NCBI GenBank assembly: GCA_024234855.1
Contig: JACKNN010000002.1
Coordinates: forward strand, 434,001 to 498,000
Direction of reading: 5' to 3'
Origin: Pseudomonadales bacterium
GTDB taxonomy: Bacteria > Pseudomonadota > Gammaproteobacteria > Pseudomonadales > Halieaceae
Length of the DNA: 64,000 nucleotides
Below are positions 19,884 through 28,471 of the stretch, one piece after another. Under the pieces are notes generated by a model that worked only from the letters and a program-made list of their open reading frames with translations, was not told where the DNA came from and searched no databases. The stretch's first letter is position 1, and each line of letters begins with the position of its first letter. Made by a program: the position numbers and the translations under genes.

Positions 19884-21656
19884 TCAGTAGTTGTTTATCA
19901 GGTAGATCACACTCGGCGCCTGGCCGTTGCGGCCCTTCATGATATCCATGGTTGACATCCAGTCGGCCGGCACCAGTTCGGGAAAATTACCCAGGCCGAG
20001 AATAATGTCGGTCTTGTTATCCCCATTGACATCGGCTGCCTCGATGGAAGCCCAGACAGAAAAGAAATCACCGGAAAATGACTGCGGTTCGAACTTGAAG
20101 TCGCCCTTGTTTTCCAGATAGACAAAGCTCTCGGGTTCAGGCGCGTTCCACTGGGGGAACATCGAGATTGCCGCGATATCCATGTCGCCGTCATTATCGA
20201 AATCGTGCACGACCGAGCGGGTTGCGCCGTGTATTGGATAGTGATACTCCTTGGTAAAATTGAGATCGCCATTGTTCTTGAATACCCGCACCGAGTGCTG
20301 CGGGCGGGGTGCCGGTACGATATTACCCACATGGTTTCCCGCCACGTTGTCGCCGTTCAGCACCACCAGGTCCACCTTGCCGTCACCATTGAAATCCGCC
20401 GCGCGAACACTGTTGCCACCGAAGGAGGGGCGCTGTTTGTCTATCACGTGGCGAGTAAAGGTCTCATCGCCATTGTTAATGAAAACCATCAACTCCTGGG
20501 TACCCTGCGCTACCAGGGCAGCGATATCGGGTTTGCCATCGTTGTTGAAATCGCCAATTGAACTGCTGATCATGCCACCCTGGTTGCTGATGATGGTCTC
20601 GCGCAGTGCTCCCGGTAATACCCCGGGCGGAATTTCCGCGGGAGCGTCCTGCCACAGCCTGGCGTACTGGGGTGTCTGCCAGAAGACGGTCAATTCACTG
20701 TTCGCGTCGCCGAAGATGCCATCGCCAAAGGCATTGGCCACGATATCGTCAAGGCCATCACCGTTCATATCGACGGTGTGCAAGTCCACGAAACGCTGCT
20801 TGCCGTTGACCAGCATACGCGCCCGGGGTGCCTTGCCCTCCTCGAACTCCCAATCGGTCATGGAAGCAATCCCCACCCTGGTCATGGGAAAACGACCATG
20901 CTCGAGTACGCGCACGCCGGTTTTGGTCAATTCCATCTCCAGCGGGTCTGACTGGACATTAGTCTGGCTGATTCGCTTGCCGGTCTTTAAGTCCAGTACC
21001 ACGATATCATCCCATTTATCGAAACCTTCGCGCCGTCCTCCGCCGCCCACCCAATCATCAATTACCGAGCGCCCGACATAGATACGGCCTCGCTGGGAAT
21101 CAACCTGTGTAGCCAGAACCAGTGCGTTGGGCTCCAGGTCGAGGTTGGGGATAACCGGCGTGAAACCCTTTGCCAGCGGCGCCTTCGGGCGTTTGATTTC
21201 CATGTCTGGCCAGCTGCGTGAGTTCTTCAGGAAGTACTCCCGGAGCCTGATGAACTCCTCCTTGGTCATCTCCGGCTCAGCGGGGATGTAGGGTTTGAAG
21301 GGATACAGATCCCGCATATAGCCCAGTTTGTCGCTAAGGATATAGCGCTTGGTATAGTCCTGTTGCGGCTCCCAGTCCGGGGGCACGGGCGAGACTGTCA
21401 AATCTTCAAACTCGTCACCCTTCATCCCGACATAATTGCCCATATAGTGCACCGCATAGGACCAGTACTCCCGCGACAGATCCTCTGGCTTCGGCGCCAG
21501 GTGGCAGCGCGTGCAGTGATCCTGTATCAGCTGTTCGGCGCTGCGCTCGGGTTTTGCGTCCTGCTCGACCGCCATGGATAGGCTGGAGCCAAGGGCGATA
21601 AATGCGGCTGCCAGCGCTCGCACTACGGGGCGGTTGTTGCTTCTGTATAGGTTCAT
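19884..21656 (-). CDS. Exported FG-GAP/VCBS-repeat protein with a c-type haem motif
   Basis: A 590-residue exported protein. After a signal peptide (RALAAAFIALGSSLSMAVEQ) there is one c-type haem site, CTRCH at residues 48-52, and the expected downstream Met-containing segment. The rest holds calcium-binding FG-GAP/VCBS repeats: DMNGDGLDDIVANAFGDG, DFNNDGKPDIAALVAQG, DFNGDGKVDLVVLNGDN, DFDNDGDMDIAAISMF and DVNGDNKTDIILGLGN. These form a beta-propeller. ATG 21656 was chosen because it begins the signal peptide; the frame runs further upstream into the nitrilase gene. It starts one base after the nitrilase stop, so it is tightly coupled. Role unknown; an electron-transfer or substrate-binding partner of the receptors is possible. 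Confidence 0.82.
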   Translation of the reverse strand: MNLYRSNNRPVVRALAAAFIALGSSLSMAVEQDAKPERSAEQLIQDHCTRCHLAPKPEDLSREYWSYAVHYMGNYVGMKGDEFEDLTVSPVPPDWEPQQDYTKRYILSDKLGYMRDLYPFKPYIPAEPEMTKEEFIRLREYFLKNSRSWPDMEIKRPKAPLAKGFTPVIPNLDLEPNALVLATQVDSQRGRIYVGRSVIDDWVGGGGRREGFDKWDDIVVLDLKTGKRISQTNVQSDPLEMELTKTGVRVLEHGRFPMTRVGIASMTDWEFEEGKAPRARMLVNGKQRFVDLHTVDMNGDGLDDIVANAFGDGIFGDANSELTVFWQTPQYARLWQDAPAEIPPGVLPGALRETIISNQGGMISSSIGDFNNDGKPDIAALVAQGTQELMVFINNGDETFTRHVIDKQRPSFGGNSVRAADFNGDGKVDLVVLNGDNVAGNHVGNIVPAPRPQHSVRVFKNNGDLNFTKEYHYPIHGATRSVVHDFDNDGDMDIAAISMFPQWNAPEPESFVYLENKGDFKFEPQSFSGDFFSVWASIEAADVNGDNKTDIILGLGNFPELVPADWMSTMDIMKGRNGQAPSVIYLINNY

Positions 21657-21657
21657 A

Positions 21658-22860
21658 TTAGTCCCAGTCACTCCACATTTTCCTGATCTCAGCCCACTGC
21701 GCGGGGCTGGTTCCCGTGTCGCCCTCCGGCATGAGCCTGGCCCCGTCATGCTGGTGGTGGGGCCGCGTCCATGTACCGCGCTGGTACAGGGATTCAATAT
21801 TCTGGCGATAGACGTTGTCTACTTCGTTGTGGTGCAGCGGGTCGCGCTCCAGCCACAGATTTTTCGGGTGAATCGGCCTGGCGTACATCTCCTGAAACAG
21901 CTCGGTGCGCAAATCCTTAAGCCAGTTGCTGTTGAGGTTCATGGCGCGAAACTGGCGCAGCGCCTCGATATCGATAATGGCGGAGATAACAGTGTTGGCG
22001 CCCTGCGCCGAATGGCTGAGCACCTCGCCGCGGTAGCCGATGATGTGGCCGTTACCGCCGGAAATCTCAACCGGGTGCCGCGAGGATGCCGAGAGGTAGA
22101 CCGGGCCGATGTTGGGGCACAGCATGTACAGGTTATTGAACTCGGCGTGCCCGCGATTCTGTACCATCCAGCTGCCACCCGCCGAGCCGCCAAAGTTTGT
22201 CATCGGCACGGCCTCCGAGGGGCGATAGACAAGCTCGGCGCCGTTAAAGGCCAGCGCGCGTACCGCTTCGGGGTACTCGCCGTCGGAACAGCATATGGTG
22301 CCGATATTACCGATATCATCCGTTTTGAGTACCGGATAGAAGGCGTCGATGCCGCTGCCAAAATGTTCTATCCAGCGGTCATAGATGTCGTGTGGGGTAC
22401 AGGAACGCTCCCGGCACCACAGGTGATTCTTTGCCGCTTTATGCACCACCTCGCCGGCGGGGCTGATGACCAGCAGGGTATTGAAAAACCGGTTTGCCAT
22501 GATCTCGGGCCAGCGCGCCTTGCACTGCACGATAATATAGGTGTTGTACAGCTTTGCCAGGCGGCCGAGAAATTCCGTTTCCTCACCCGGCACGTCGATA
22601 AACAGTTCTTTTGCGGCCAGTGTATGCGGCAGATCAAAAATCTCGTCGGTAAAGCCGGTTAACGCGCCCTCTGCCAGGGCGATAACCTTTACCGGCATAT
22701 TGATATTGGTCATGGAGACCGCGGCATGGATCACATCCTCGATAGTCTCGAGGTTGTGGCGGATATGCTTGCGATCCGCGATCCCGTAGGCAACGGTAGA
22801 CAGGCCCAGCGCCATATAGGGCGCGATGGGTTGGGAGGGGGTGTTCGTCAGAGTTGTCAT
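21658..22860 (-). CDS. Nitrilase-superfamily carbon-nitrogen hydrolase
   Basis: A 400-residue cytoplasmic hydrolase of the nitrilase superfamily, which cleaves amides, carbamoyl groups or nitriles with a Glu-Lys-Cys triad. Likely triad: Glu64 in ALAEGALTG, Lys144 in HKAAKNHLW and Cys191 in TICCSDGEYPE. The closest general pattern is the aliphatic amidase/formamidase branch, but the length and N terminus differ, so the substrate is not assigned. The ATG overlaps the stop of the MFS gene (ATGA) and its stop lies one base before the VCBS gene start. The coupling implies that it acts on what the MFS protein and receptors bring in. Confidence 0.85.
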   Translation of the reverse strand: MTTLTNTPSQPIAPYMALGLSTVAYGIADRKHIRHNLETIEDVIHAAVSMTNINMPVKVIALAEGALTGFTDEIFDLPHTLAAKELFIDVPGEETEFLGRLAKLYNTYIIVQCKARWPEIMANRFFNTLLVISPAGEVVHKAAKNHLWCRERSCTPHDIYDRWIEHFGSGIDAFYPVLKTDDIGNIGTICCSDGEYPEAVRALAFNGAELVYRPSEAVPMTNFGGSAGGSWMVQNRGHAEFNNLYMLCPNIGPVYLSASSRHPVEISGGNGHIIGYRGEVLSHSAQGANTVISAIIDIEALRQFRAMNLNSNWLKDLRTELFQEMYARPIHPKNLWLERDPLHHNEVDNVYRQNIESLYQRGTWTRPHHQHDGARLMPEGDTGTSPAQWAEIRKMWSDWD

Positions 22861-24062
22861 ACGCTTGTTTCGACCTCCCTTGCCGCCACATAGCCGACAA
22901 TCGTACGGGTACGATAGATAATGAACAGGAACATCAGGATGCTGGCGGTACAGGACAGCGCTCCCACCAGGTTGATCCGAGTGTAATCACCGTCACTGAT
23001 CAGCCCGGCGGCTGCGGCGGGACCAATGGCGGCGCCCAGCCCCTGGAAACCGGTCACAAGCACCAGGAACTGGCCTTTCACGTCTATCTTGGCAATCACG
23101 CCCAACTGGTAGGAGTTGGCCATTACAAACAGTCCCTGGAAAACCCCGGCTCCCAGGTAATAAGTCATCGAGGTGAACTGGCCGACCAGCAGCCACAGCG
23201 TCACCAGCAGTCCTGCCATGGCCACCACCAGCGGCAATGCCCGACCATAGCGATCGCCCGCCAGCGCGGCGATACCAGCGCCGAGAATCGCCGCGAACTG
23301 GGACAGGCCAAGGGCCCAGCCAATCGTCTCGGTGTCCAGGCCCGCAGCCTGGCCAATACGCTCGATATAGGTCCAGAAGCCGAAGATATTGGCGAAAAAC
23401 AGGAAACTGGCGAACAATCCCAGCCAGATCAGGCCGGTATAACTGGCGCCTCCGGCGCTGTCCAGATGCGCCTGGGTTCTTTCGAGACCCGCGGAGGGAT
23501 AGCGCCACAGACTCAGCATCATCAGCAGGGAGGCGGCCCCCAGCATGTAGTACAGGCCGCTGACGGTCCAGTGTTCCAGGATATAGGGCGCGGCGGCAAA
23601 GGCCGCGAACATCATCGCACCCTGCACCACCTGGGCGATGCCGAAGGCCTGGTCGGGTTGCCGGTTATCGCCCAGCGCGGCAACCGTTACCGCAAAAATA
23701 GTGCCCCCGGTCATTCCCGCCAGGAAGCGGACGGTCAACAGGGGGATGAAAGCGTCAAGGTTCGCGCTGACGAAATTCAATAACGCGGTGAGCACAAAAC
23801 CCAGGAACAACATGGTCGTCCACGACACCCGGCGTATCCACAGCGCCGCCACCAGTGAGGCCACCACCAGGCCCATACCTTCGACTGCGGCGATGTAGCC
23901 GGCCTGCTGTTCGGAAAAGCCAAAATCATCGATAACCCCGCCGACCAGCATGGGCATCAGGATGATTGCCGCAGGGCCCATGGGATAAACCGCAGAGACC
24001 AGGAAGGTAGTCGATAACTTGTCGTCGAAGGTTCGCATAATTTTGCTCATGACAACAATCAT
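22857..24062 (-). CDS. Major facilitator superfamily transporter
   Basis: A 401-residue inner-membrane carrier with about 12 hydrophobic helices. The motif-A-like loop between helices 2 and 3 is weak (ALWIRRVSWTT); a second version is LAGDRYGRALPLV in the C-terminal half. ATG 24062 is reported; ATG 24050 (MSKIMRTF) four codons later is equally plausible and neither has a strong ribosome site. It lies 75 bases after the TonB receptor gene and overlaps the nitrilase gene by four bases. Likely imports the compound released or passed by the receptor. Confidence 0.88.
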   Translation of the reverse strand: MIVVMSKIMRTFDDKLSTTFLVSAVYPMGPAAIILMPMLVGGVIDDFGFSEQQAGYIAAVEGMGLVVASLVAALWIRRVSWTTMLFLGFVLTALLNFVSANLDAFIPLLTVRFLAGMTGGTIFAVTVAALGDNRQPDQAFGIAQVVQGAMMFAAFAAAPYILEHWTVSGLYYMLGAASLLMMLSLWRYPSAGLERTQAHLDSAGGASYTGLIWLGLFASFLFFANIFGFWTYIERIGQAAGLDTETIGWALGLSQFAAILGAGIAALAGDRYGRALPLVVAMAGLLVTLWLLVGQFTSMTYYLGAGVFQGLFVMANSYQLGVIAKIDVKGQFLVLVTGFQGLGAAIGPAAAAGLISDGDYTRINLVGALSCTASILMFLFIIYRTRTIVGYVAAREVETSV

Positions 24063-24070
24063 AAGAGTGT

Positions 24071-24098
24071 TGCTGACAAAGTGCCACCTCTGTCAGCA
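24071..24098 (-). other. Intercistronic inverted repeat
   Basis: TGCTGACA (24071-24078) and TGTCAGCA (24091-24098) form a perfect 8-bp inverted repeat with a 12-base spacer in the short gap between the TonB receptor and MFS genes. No T run follows on the minus strand. It could be an RNA stem that tunes the ratio of receptor to transporter, or a regulator site. Confidence 0.4.
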
Positions 24099-24137
24099 GT
24101 GGCTACCAGGAGACGGTGCCTCGCGGAAGCCGGAGAA

Positions 24138-26375
24138 TTACCAGTTATAGTTTACCGTGACTCCAGCCCAGCGCGGACGGCCGTAGGTTACCTGGTTGAA
24201 GCCGAACAGATTGGTGACATCGAAGGTATAGGCACGGTATTCCTCTTCAAAAATATTATTGACCCAGGCTGCCACCGACCACTTGTCGTCAGCTCCGGTA
24301 TAGCTCACCCTGGCATTCCATACGTCGTAGCTGCCCTGCCGTGAAACCGGCTGGTTCTGGATGTCGAAATAGGTCTCGTCCTGGTAGGTGAAGTCGGTCT
24401 GAACCGCCAGTGAGCCGGTGAACACGGGCCACTGATAACGGAACAGCCCGTTCAGAGAGTACTCCGGCGACAGGGTCATATCCCGGTCGCGAGTGATCCC
24501 GGAGCCGTCGTTAAGCGGGATATCGTTCGCCTCGGCGTTGAGATACGCGGCGCCCAGCATGATGTCCAGCCCTTCGATCGGGTGGCTCACAAACTCCAGT
24601 TCCATGCCGCTGATCGACGCGTCGGTATTGAAAATAACCTGGTTGAGGTTGACGAAGGCAAAGGCCTGGAAATCCGAGTAGTCGTAGTAGAACGCCGCGG
24701 CGTTAATACGGGATGTACCGCCGAAGATATCTGCCTTGACGCCAATCTCGTAGCTGGTGAGTTCCTCTCCATCGTAGTCCACATCGGCCCGTAGGGTGTT
24801 GCCGAACACACCCGTATCATCCAGCAGGCCGGTGTTGAACCCGGCGGACTTGTTGCCGGCCGAAATCGCACCGTAGAGCAGGGTGTCTTCCGAGGCGTGC
24901 CAGTCCAGTTCCACCTTGCCCGTGACGTTGTTGTGATCGATGGTGTTGTCGTAATCGTACATGGTGTTCTGGTCGGGGGGCAGCAAGCCGTTGAGCTCGA
25001 GACTGAGGTAGTCGAGTTTGCGCTTTTCCTCGGTGTAACGCAGGCCGCCGATCAATGTCCAGCTCGGAGCCAGCTCATATTCAGCCTGGCCGAATGCCGA
25101 CCATGACTCCGTTTTCTGCTCGTAGTTGGCATCGCCGATGATGTAGTCGATACCACTCGCGTCGATTTCAAACCCGCCATCCACCTTGTGGTCATAAAAA
25201 TACAGGCCCGTGAGCCACTGTAGCCTGTCCACCGTTCCGGTCAGCCGGAATTCCTGGGTGAACTGATCAATCTTCGAGTCATAGGTATTGTGGACGATCC
25301 TGGAGGGAGAGGCATCGGTATCTTCCTCGTAGGTGCGCTTGAATTGCTCATAGGCGGTGATGGAAGTAAACGTCATATCGCTGACTTCCCAGTCCAGGTG
25401 AATGCTGCCTCCCTTGTTTTCGATTATCAGCTTGCCATCGCGATCATAGGCGCCAGCCCAGGGATCGCCGTCATCATCCACGTAACCGAAGGCGTCACAA
25501 CCGGGACAGGTTCCGTAGACATCCAGGTCTGCGGGCAGGGCCAGTGACGTGATACCGCCGTCCGGAGAGTAGGTAGATTCGTGCTGCCATGCACCCATGT
25601 GAGCGTCGTTTTTCGAGGCGTGTCCATTCAGCAAAACATCTATTGTATCGGTGGGCTGGATGGCCAGTTGCAGACGGCCGGCGTTGTTGTCGGTATTGTT
25701 GGCGTCATTGTTTCCCGGGCCGCGGTTATGGACATAACCGTCGTGCTCGTTGTGGGCGAATGACAACCGCCCCTGCATAATGTCTGTCAGCGATCCGCTG
25801 ATGGCGCCCTCGACCTCAAACTGACTGTTTTCCCCGCCGGTAAGCTGCACATAGCCCTCATTCTCTTCGGTGGGCCTCTCGCTGACGAAATGCACCAGTC
25901 CGCCGGTGGTGTTGCGCCCGTACAGGGTACCCTGGGGCCCCCGCAACACTTCGACCCGCGCCAGGTCAAACAGCTGGAAGGTTACGCCGGACAGGGCGCT
26001 GATATACACCTCGTCGACATACACGGCCACCGGGCCTTCATTGTTGTCGTTGAAGTCCGACAGGCCCACGCCACGCAGCGTCAATGAGGCATTGTTGCCT
26101 TCTCCGGTGGGTGTGCCGAAGCTGAGGTTGGGGGTCTGGGCGACGATATCGACGGAATTGGTAAAACCGAACTCATCGATCTGCTTGCCCGTGAATGCGG
26201 TAACAGAAACGCCCACGTCCTGCAGGTTCTGCTCGCGTTTCTGGGCGGTCACTATGACCTCCTCGAGCGCGGCCGCCTGGACCATGCCGGAGGCCAGTAG
26301 TACCCCCACAGTCAGTGTCTTTCGGAGTGTTCGGTGGGCGGAGCGGGTGCAAAACATCTGTGCAGGGTTTTTCAT
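24138..26375 (-). CDS. TonB-dependent outer-membrane receptor
   Basis: A 745-residue TonB receptor. The signal peptide (LRKTLTVGVLLASGMVQA) is followed by the sphingomonad/Halieaceae-type start LEEVIVTAQKREQNLQDVGV. Plug motifs are TLRGVGLSDFNDNNEGPVAV, VDEVYISALSG and RVEVLRGPQGTLYGRNTTGG. The barrel ends in VTVNYNW. Receptors of this kind import iron complexes, vitamins, or plant- and steroid-derived compounds, so the ligand is open. ATG 26375 was preferred to GTG 26387 because GTGAGAA sits upstream. It is the probable first gene of the operon running to 17946 and has a recognisable promoter about 36 bases upstream of the start. Confidence 0.92.
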   Translation of the reverse strand: MKNPAQMFCTRSAHRTLRKTLTVGVLLASGMVQAAALEEVIVTAQKREQNLQDVGVSVTAFTGKQIDEFGFTNSVDIVAQTPNLSFGTPTGEGNNASLTLRGVGLSDFNDNNEGPVAVYVDEVYISALSGVTFQLFDLARVEVLRGPQGTLYGRNTTGGLVHFVSERPTEENEGYVQLTGGENSQFEVEGAISGSLTDIMQGRLSFAHNEHDGYVHNRGPGNNDANNTDNNAGRLQLAIQPTDTIDVLLNGHASKNDAHMGAWQHESTYSPDGGITSLALPADLDVYGTCPGCDAFGYVDDDGDPWAGAYDRDGKLIIENKGGSIHLDWEVSDMTFTSITAYEQFKRTYEEDTDASPSRIVHNTYDSKIDQFTQEFRLTGTVDRLQWLTGLYFYDHKVDGGFEIDASGIDYIIGDANYEQKTESWSAFGQAEYELAPSWTLIGGLRYTEEKRKLDYLSLELNGLLPPDQNTMYDYDNTIDHNNVTGKVELDWHASEDTLLYGAISAGNKSAGFNTGLLDDTGVFGNTLRADVDYDGEELTSYEIGVKADIFGGTSRINAAAFYYDYSDFQAFAFVNLNQVIFNTDASISGMELEFVSHPIEGLDIMLGAAYLNAEANDIPLNDGSGITRDRDMTLSPEYSLNGLFRYQWPVFTGSLAVQTDFTYQDETYFDIQNQPVSRQGSYDVWNARVSYTGADDKWSVAAWVNNIFEEEYRAYTFDVTNLFGFNQVTYGRPRWAGVTVNYNW

Positions 26376-26419
26376 GGCCGTTCTCACGATGCTGTTATTT
26401 TTTCGATACCACCATGGTA

Positions 26420-26447
26420 CTTATACAATTACTCAATCAGCTATCAA
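26420..26447 (-). promoter_or_regulatory. Candidate sigma-70 promoter of the receptor-MFS-hydrolase operon
   Basis: Read on the minus strand, TTGATA (26447-26442) and TATAAG (26425-26420) are separated by 16 bases. The start of transcription would lie near 26412, giving a leader of about 36 bases. The -35 box is the end of the 20-bp repeated element. Confidence 0.55.
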
Positions 26448-26461
26448 CCAAAAGGATGAGG
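26442..26461 (-). promoter_or_regulatory. Repeated 20-bp upstream element, copy 1
   Basis: On the minus strand the sequence is CCTCATCCTTTTGGTTGATA, ending in the -35 box. It differs by one base from the copy at 27430-27449. The spacing to the -35 is identical in both, which fits an activator site abutting RNA polymerase. Confidence 0.6.
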
Positions 26462-26480
26462 TGGGCAATTTTTCATGACC

Positions 26481-27299
26481 TTACTGTGCGGTCTCGCCCC
26501 CATCCACGGTCATTTCCGAGCCGGTGATAAAGGAGCTGAGGTCAGATGCCAGAAACAGCACGGCGTTGGCCAGTTCCTGCGGGCTTCCAAGCCTGCCCAG
26601 CGGATTCAGGTTCTGGAAAGCGCGCCGCATTTCCTCCGGCGTCGAGGTTCCCATGGCGCCCAGTGCGGAGAGTTTCTCCGATTCCAGCCCCACCATCGCC
26701 GTATCCACCAGCCCGGGATGTATCGAATTGACCCGGATGTTGTAGCGCAACTGGGCAAATTCCAGGGCGATCGACTTGCTGAACGCGCGAATTGCGCCCT
26801 TTGTCATACTGTACAGCGATCCAAAAGGGTAGCCCTTGATACCCATTGCCGAGGAGAAATTGATGATGGATGCCCCCGCCGGATTCGTTTGTGCCCGCAC
26901 CCGCAACAGCGGCATCGAGTGTTTTACACCCAGGAAAGTACCTTCGATGTTGATACGTGATATCCAGCGAAGCTCATCCAGCGATGTCTCCTCAATGGGC
27001 TTTACCAGGACAACCCCGGCGTTATTGACCAGGATATCCAGTCCTGCGTGTTGCTCCCGTACGCTGCTCATGACGGCTACCCACTGCTGCTCGTCACTGA
27101 TATCCAGTGCGTGGAAACAGGCGCTGCCGCCCAATTCAGTTATCCGGGCAACCACTTCGGCCCCCCGTGCGGCCTGTGCCGCCAGATCGGTCACGATCAC
27201 CGAGGCGCCGGCTGCTGCCAGCGTTATTGCGACAGATTCGCCGATGCCGCTGGCGGCACCGGTTACCACTGCTGTTTTGCCGCTCAGGTCGATGCTCAT
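26481..27299 (-). CDS. Short-chain dehydrogenase/reductase (classical SDR)
   Basis: A 272-residue NAD(P)-dependent oxidoreductase. The cofactor motif is TGAASGIG at residues 13-20 and NNAG is at 92-95. The catalytic Ser (149/150), Tyr163 and Lys167 are present in NFSSAMG and SLYSMTKGA. VTDLA after the second strand, with an acidic residue, suggests NAD preference. Many such SDRs act on steroid or alicyclic alcohols, but that cannot be assigned here. It is transcribed alone or read into the receptor operon, and shares the 20-bp promoter element with that operon, so the two are probably co-induced. Confidence 0.92.
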   Translation of the reverse strand: MSIDLSGKTAVVTGAASGIGESVAITLAAAGASVIVTDLAAQAARGAEVVARITELGGSACFHALDISDEQQWVAVMSSVREQHAGLDILVNNAGVVLVKPIEETSLDELRWISRINIEGTFLGVKHSMPLLRVRAQTNPAGASIINFSSAMGIKGYPFGSLYSMTKGAIRAFSKSIALEFAQLRYNIRVNSIHPGLVDTAMVGLESEKLSALGAMGTSTPEEMRRAFQNLNPLGRLGSPQELANAVLFLASDLSSFITGSEMTVDGGETAQ

Positions 27300-27406
27300 C
27301 GTCAGGCTCCATTATTAGAATACCGCATACGCGAAACTACCGGGGCAGGGAGTACGGCCTGCCATATCCACGGTCGCGGCTGCAATGGCCAGTACCGCAG
27401 CAAGCT

Positions 27407-27435
27407 TAGAACAATTTTGTTGCGCGCGGTATCAA
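27407..27435 (-). promoter_or_regulatory. Candidate promoter of the SDR gene
   Basis: Read on the minus strand, TTGATA (27435-27430) and TTCTAA (27412-27407) are 17 bases apart. The leader to the SDR start codon would be about 100 bases. The -35 box is part of the repeated 20-bp element. Confidence 0.45.
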
Positions 27436-27449
27436 CCAAAAGAATGAGG
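27430..27449 (-). promoter_or_regulatory. Repeated 20-bp upstream element, copy 2
   Basis: On the minus strand the sequence is CCTCATTCTTTTGGTTGATA, 19 of 20 bases identical to the copy at 26442-26461. It lies 131 bases upstream of the SDR start codon and next to the LuxR-type regulator gene, the most obvious candidate to bind it. Confidence 0.6.
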
Positions 27450-27504
27450 CGACAAAACGGGCAGCGCGGGCAGACTGAATACACCCGCATTACGATACAC
27501 CAGA

Positions 27505-28221
27505 CTAGGTGATAAGCTTGAGATCGGAGATAACCTGCGATAAAAGCTCGGCTCGCGAAACCACGCCGGTTTTGTGGTAAATATGCTGCAGATGGGTTTT
27601 TACCGTCGCCAGCCCCAGGTTTAACTGCTCGGCAATTGCCTTGTTGCTGGCGCCCGATACCACCAGCTCCAGCACGTCCAGCTGTCGGTCTGTCAACTGG
27701 TGGCACATCTCAAGCGCTGCCCGCTCGGCGAGGCGGCGCGGCATATAGACTGTGTTGAGTGTGTACTCCAAAAATGGCTGCAGCCTGCGCAACAGAGTGA
27801 GTTCAGCCTCCGTGAAGTCACCCTGCAATGGCTCCCGCAGCATGGTGATCACCGCTATGATTTTTCCCTCACAACGGAAAAAAATATCGGCCACGTAGCG
27901 GTAGTTTCGGGGTTTCAAAAAATCCTGGTAATAGACCAGTTGGCTGATGACCTGCGGGGTCATAATAGAATCCATATGCACCACTGTTTCGCCGCTTGAT
28001 TCGTGCATTTTCGGGTTCAATGGATCCATATGCATGTAGCGATTCTGGTAGAGGTTGTCGTCCTCTTGCGCGAGGTTATGCGTTACCAGCCCGCGGTGGC
28101 TCATGTTCGGGTCTACCAGAAAGAAAGCCGAAGATTTCAGCACCAGCAGGCTGTTGATCAACTTCAGGCTTTCTTGCTGAAAGTCGCTGGGAAAGACGAA
28201 TGACTCAACCGCAGTGCTCAT
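27505..28221 (-). CDS. LuxR-family transcriptional regulator
   Basis: A 238-residue regulator. The C-terminal GerE-type HTH runs from about residue 172 (LTDRQLDVLELVVSGASNKA, then LNLGLATVKTHLQHIYHKTG). The N-terminal 150 residues have no obvious receiver aspartate pattern or autoinducer-binding signature, and may form a GAF/PAS-like sensor. ATG 28221 was chosen because the upstream open frame is proline-rich, non-coding-like sequence. It is divergent from the TrpB2-type gene and upstream of the SDR gene on the same strand. Steroid-responsive LuxR proteins such as TeiR of Comamonas testosteroni are a precedent for the family, not evidence of the ligand here. Confidence 0.85.
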   Translation of the reverse strand: MSTAVESFVFPSDFQQESLKLINSLLVLKSSAFFLVDPNMSHRGLVTHNLAQEDDNLYQNRYMHMDPLNPKMHESSGETVVHMDSIMTPQVISQLVYYQDFLKPRNYRYVADIFFRCEGKIIAVITMLREPLQGDFTEAELTLLRRLQPFLEYTLNTVYMPRRLAERAALEMCHQLTDRQLDVLELVVSGASNKAIAEQLNLGLATVKTHLQHIYHKTGVVSRAELLSQVISDLKLIT

Positions 28222-28407
28222 AGCCTGGTTCGCGTTGTAGTTGGAGGTCGACAGGGAGTTTGCAGGTGGCCTTATTGCGGTGCCGGGTTCGTGGCATTCG
28301 CTCTCGGGAACCGGACTCCGGCACGGGCTTAATTGTATCTTCTGGCCTGCGGCATGGCCACCCTGCCCGGGCGGTCGACCCAGGCGTGGGACAGGTATCG
28401 AAGAAAT

Positions 28408-28437
28408 TTGTGGGAGGGCCATAGCAGATTGTATATT
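28408..28437 (+). promoter_or_regulatory. Candidate promoter of the TrpB2-type gene
   Basis: TTGTGG (28408-28413) and TATATT (28432-28437) are 18 bases apart. It lies within the 250-base gap between the divergent regulator and TrpB2-type genes; the leader would be about 30 bases. Confidence 0.35.
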
Positions 28438-28471
28438 ATGCCCCCTCGGAAAAGTGGGAGCGAAAATCACA

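Noticed and set aside
28241..28471. N-terminal extension of the TrpB2-type protein
   Set aside because: The sequence is Pro/Gly/Cys-rich and unlike the family; it covers the likely promoter. GTG 28472 gives the standard N terminus.
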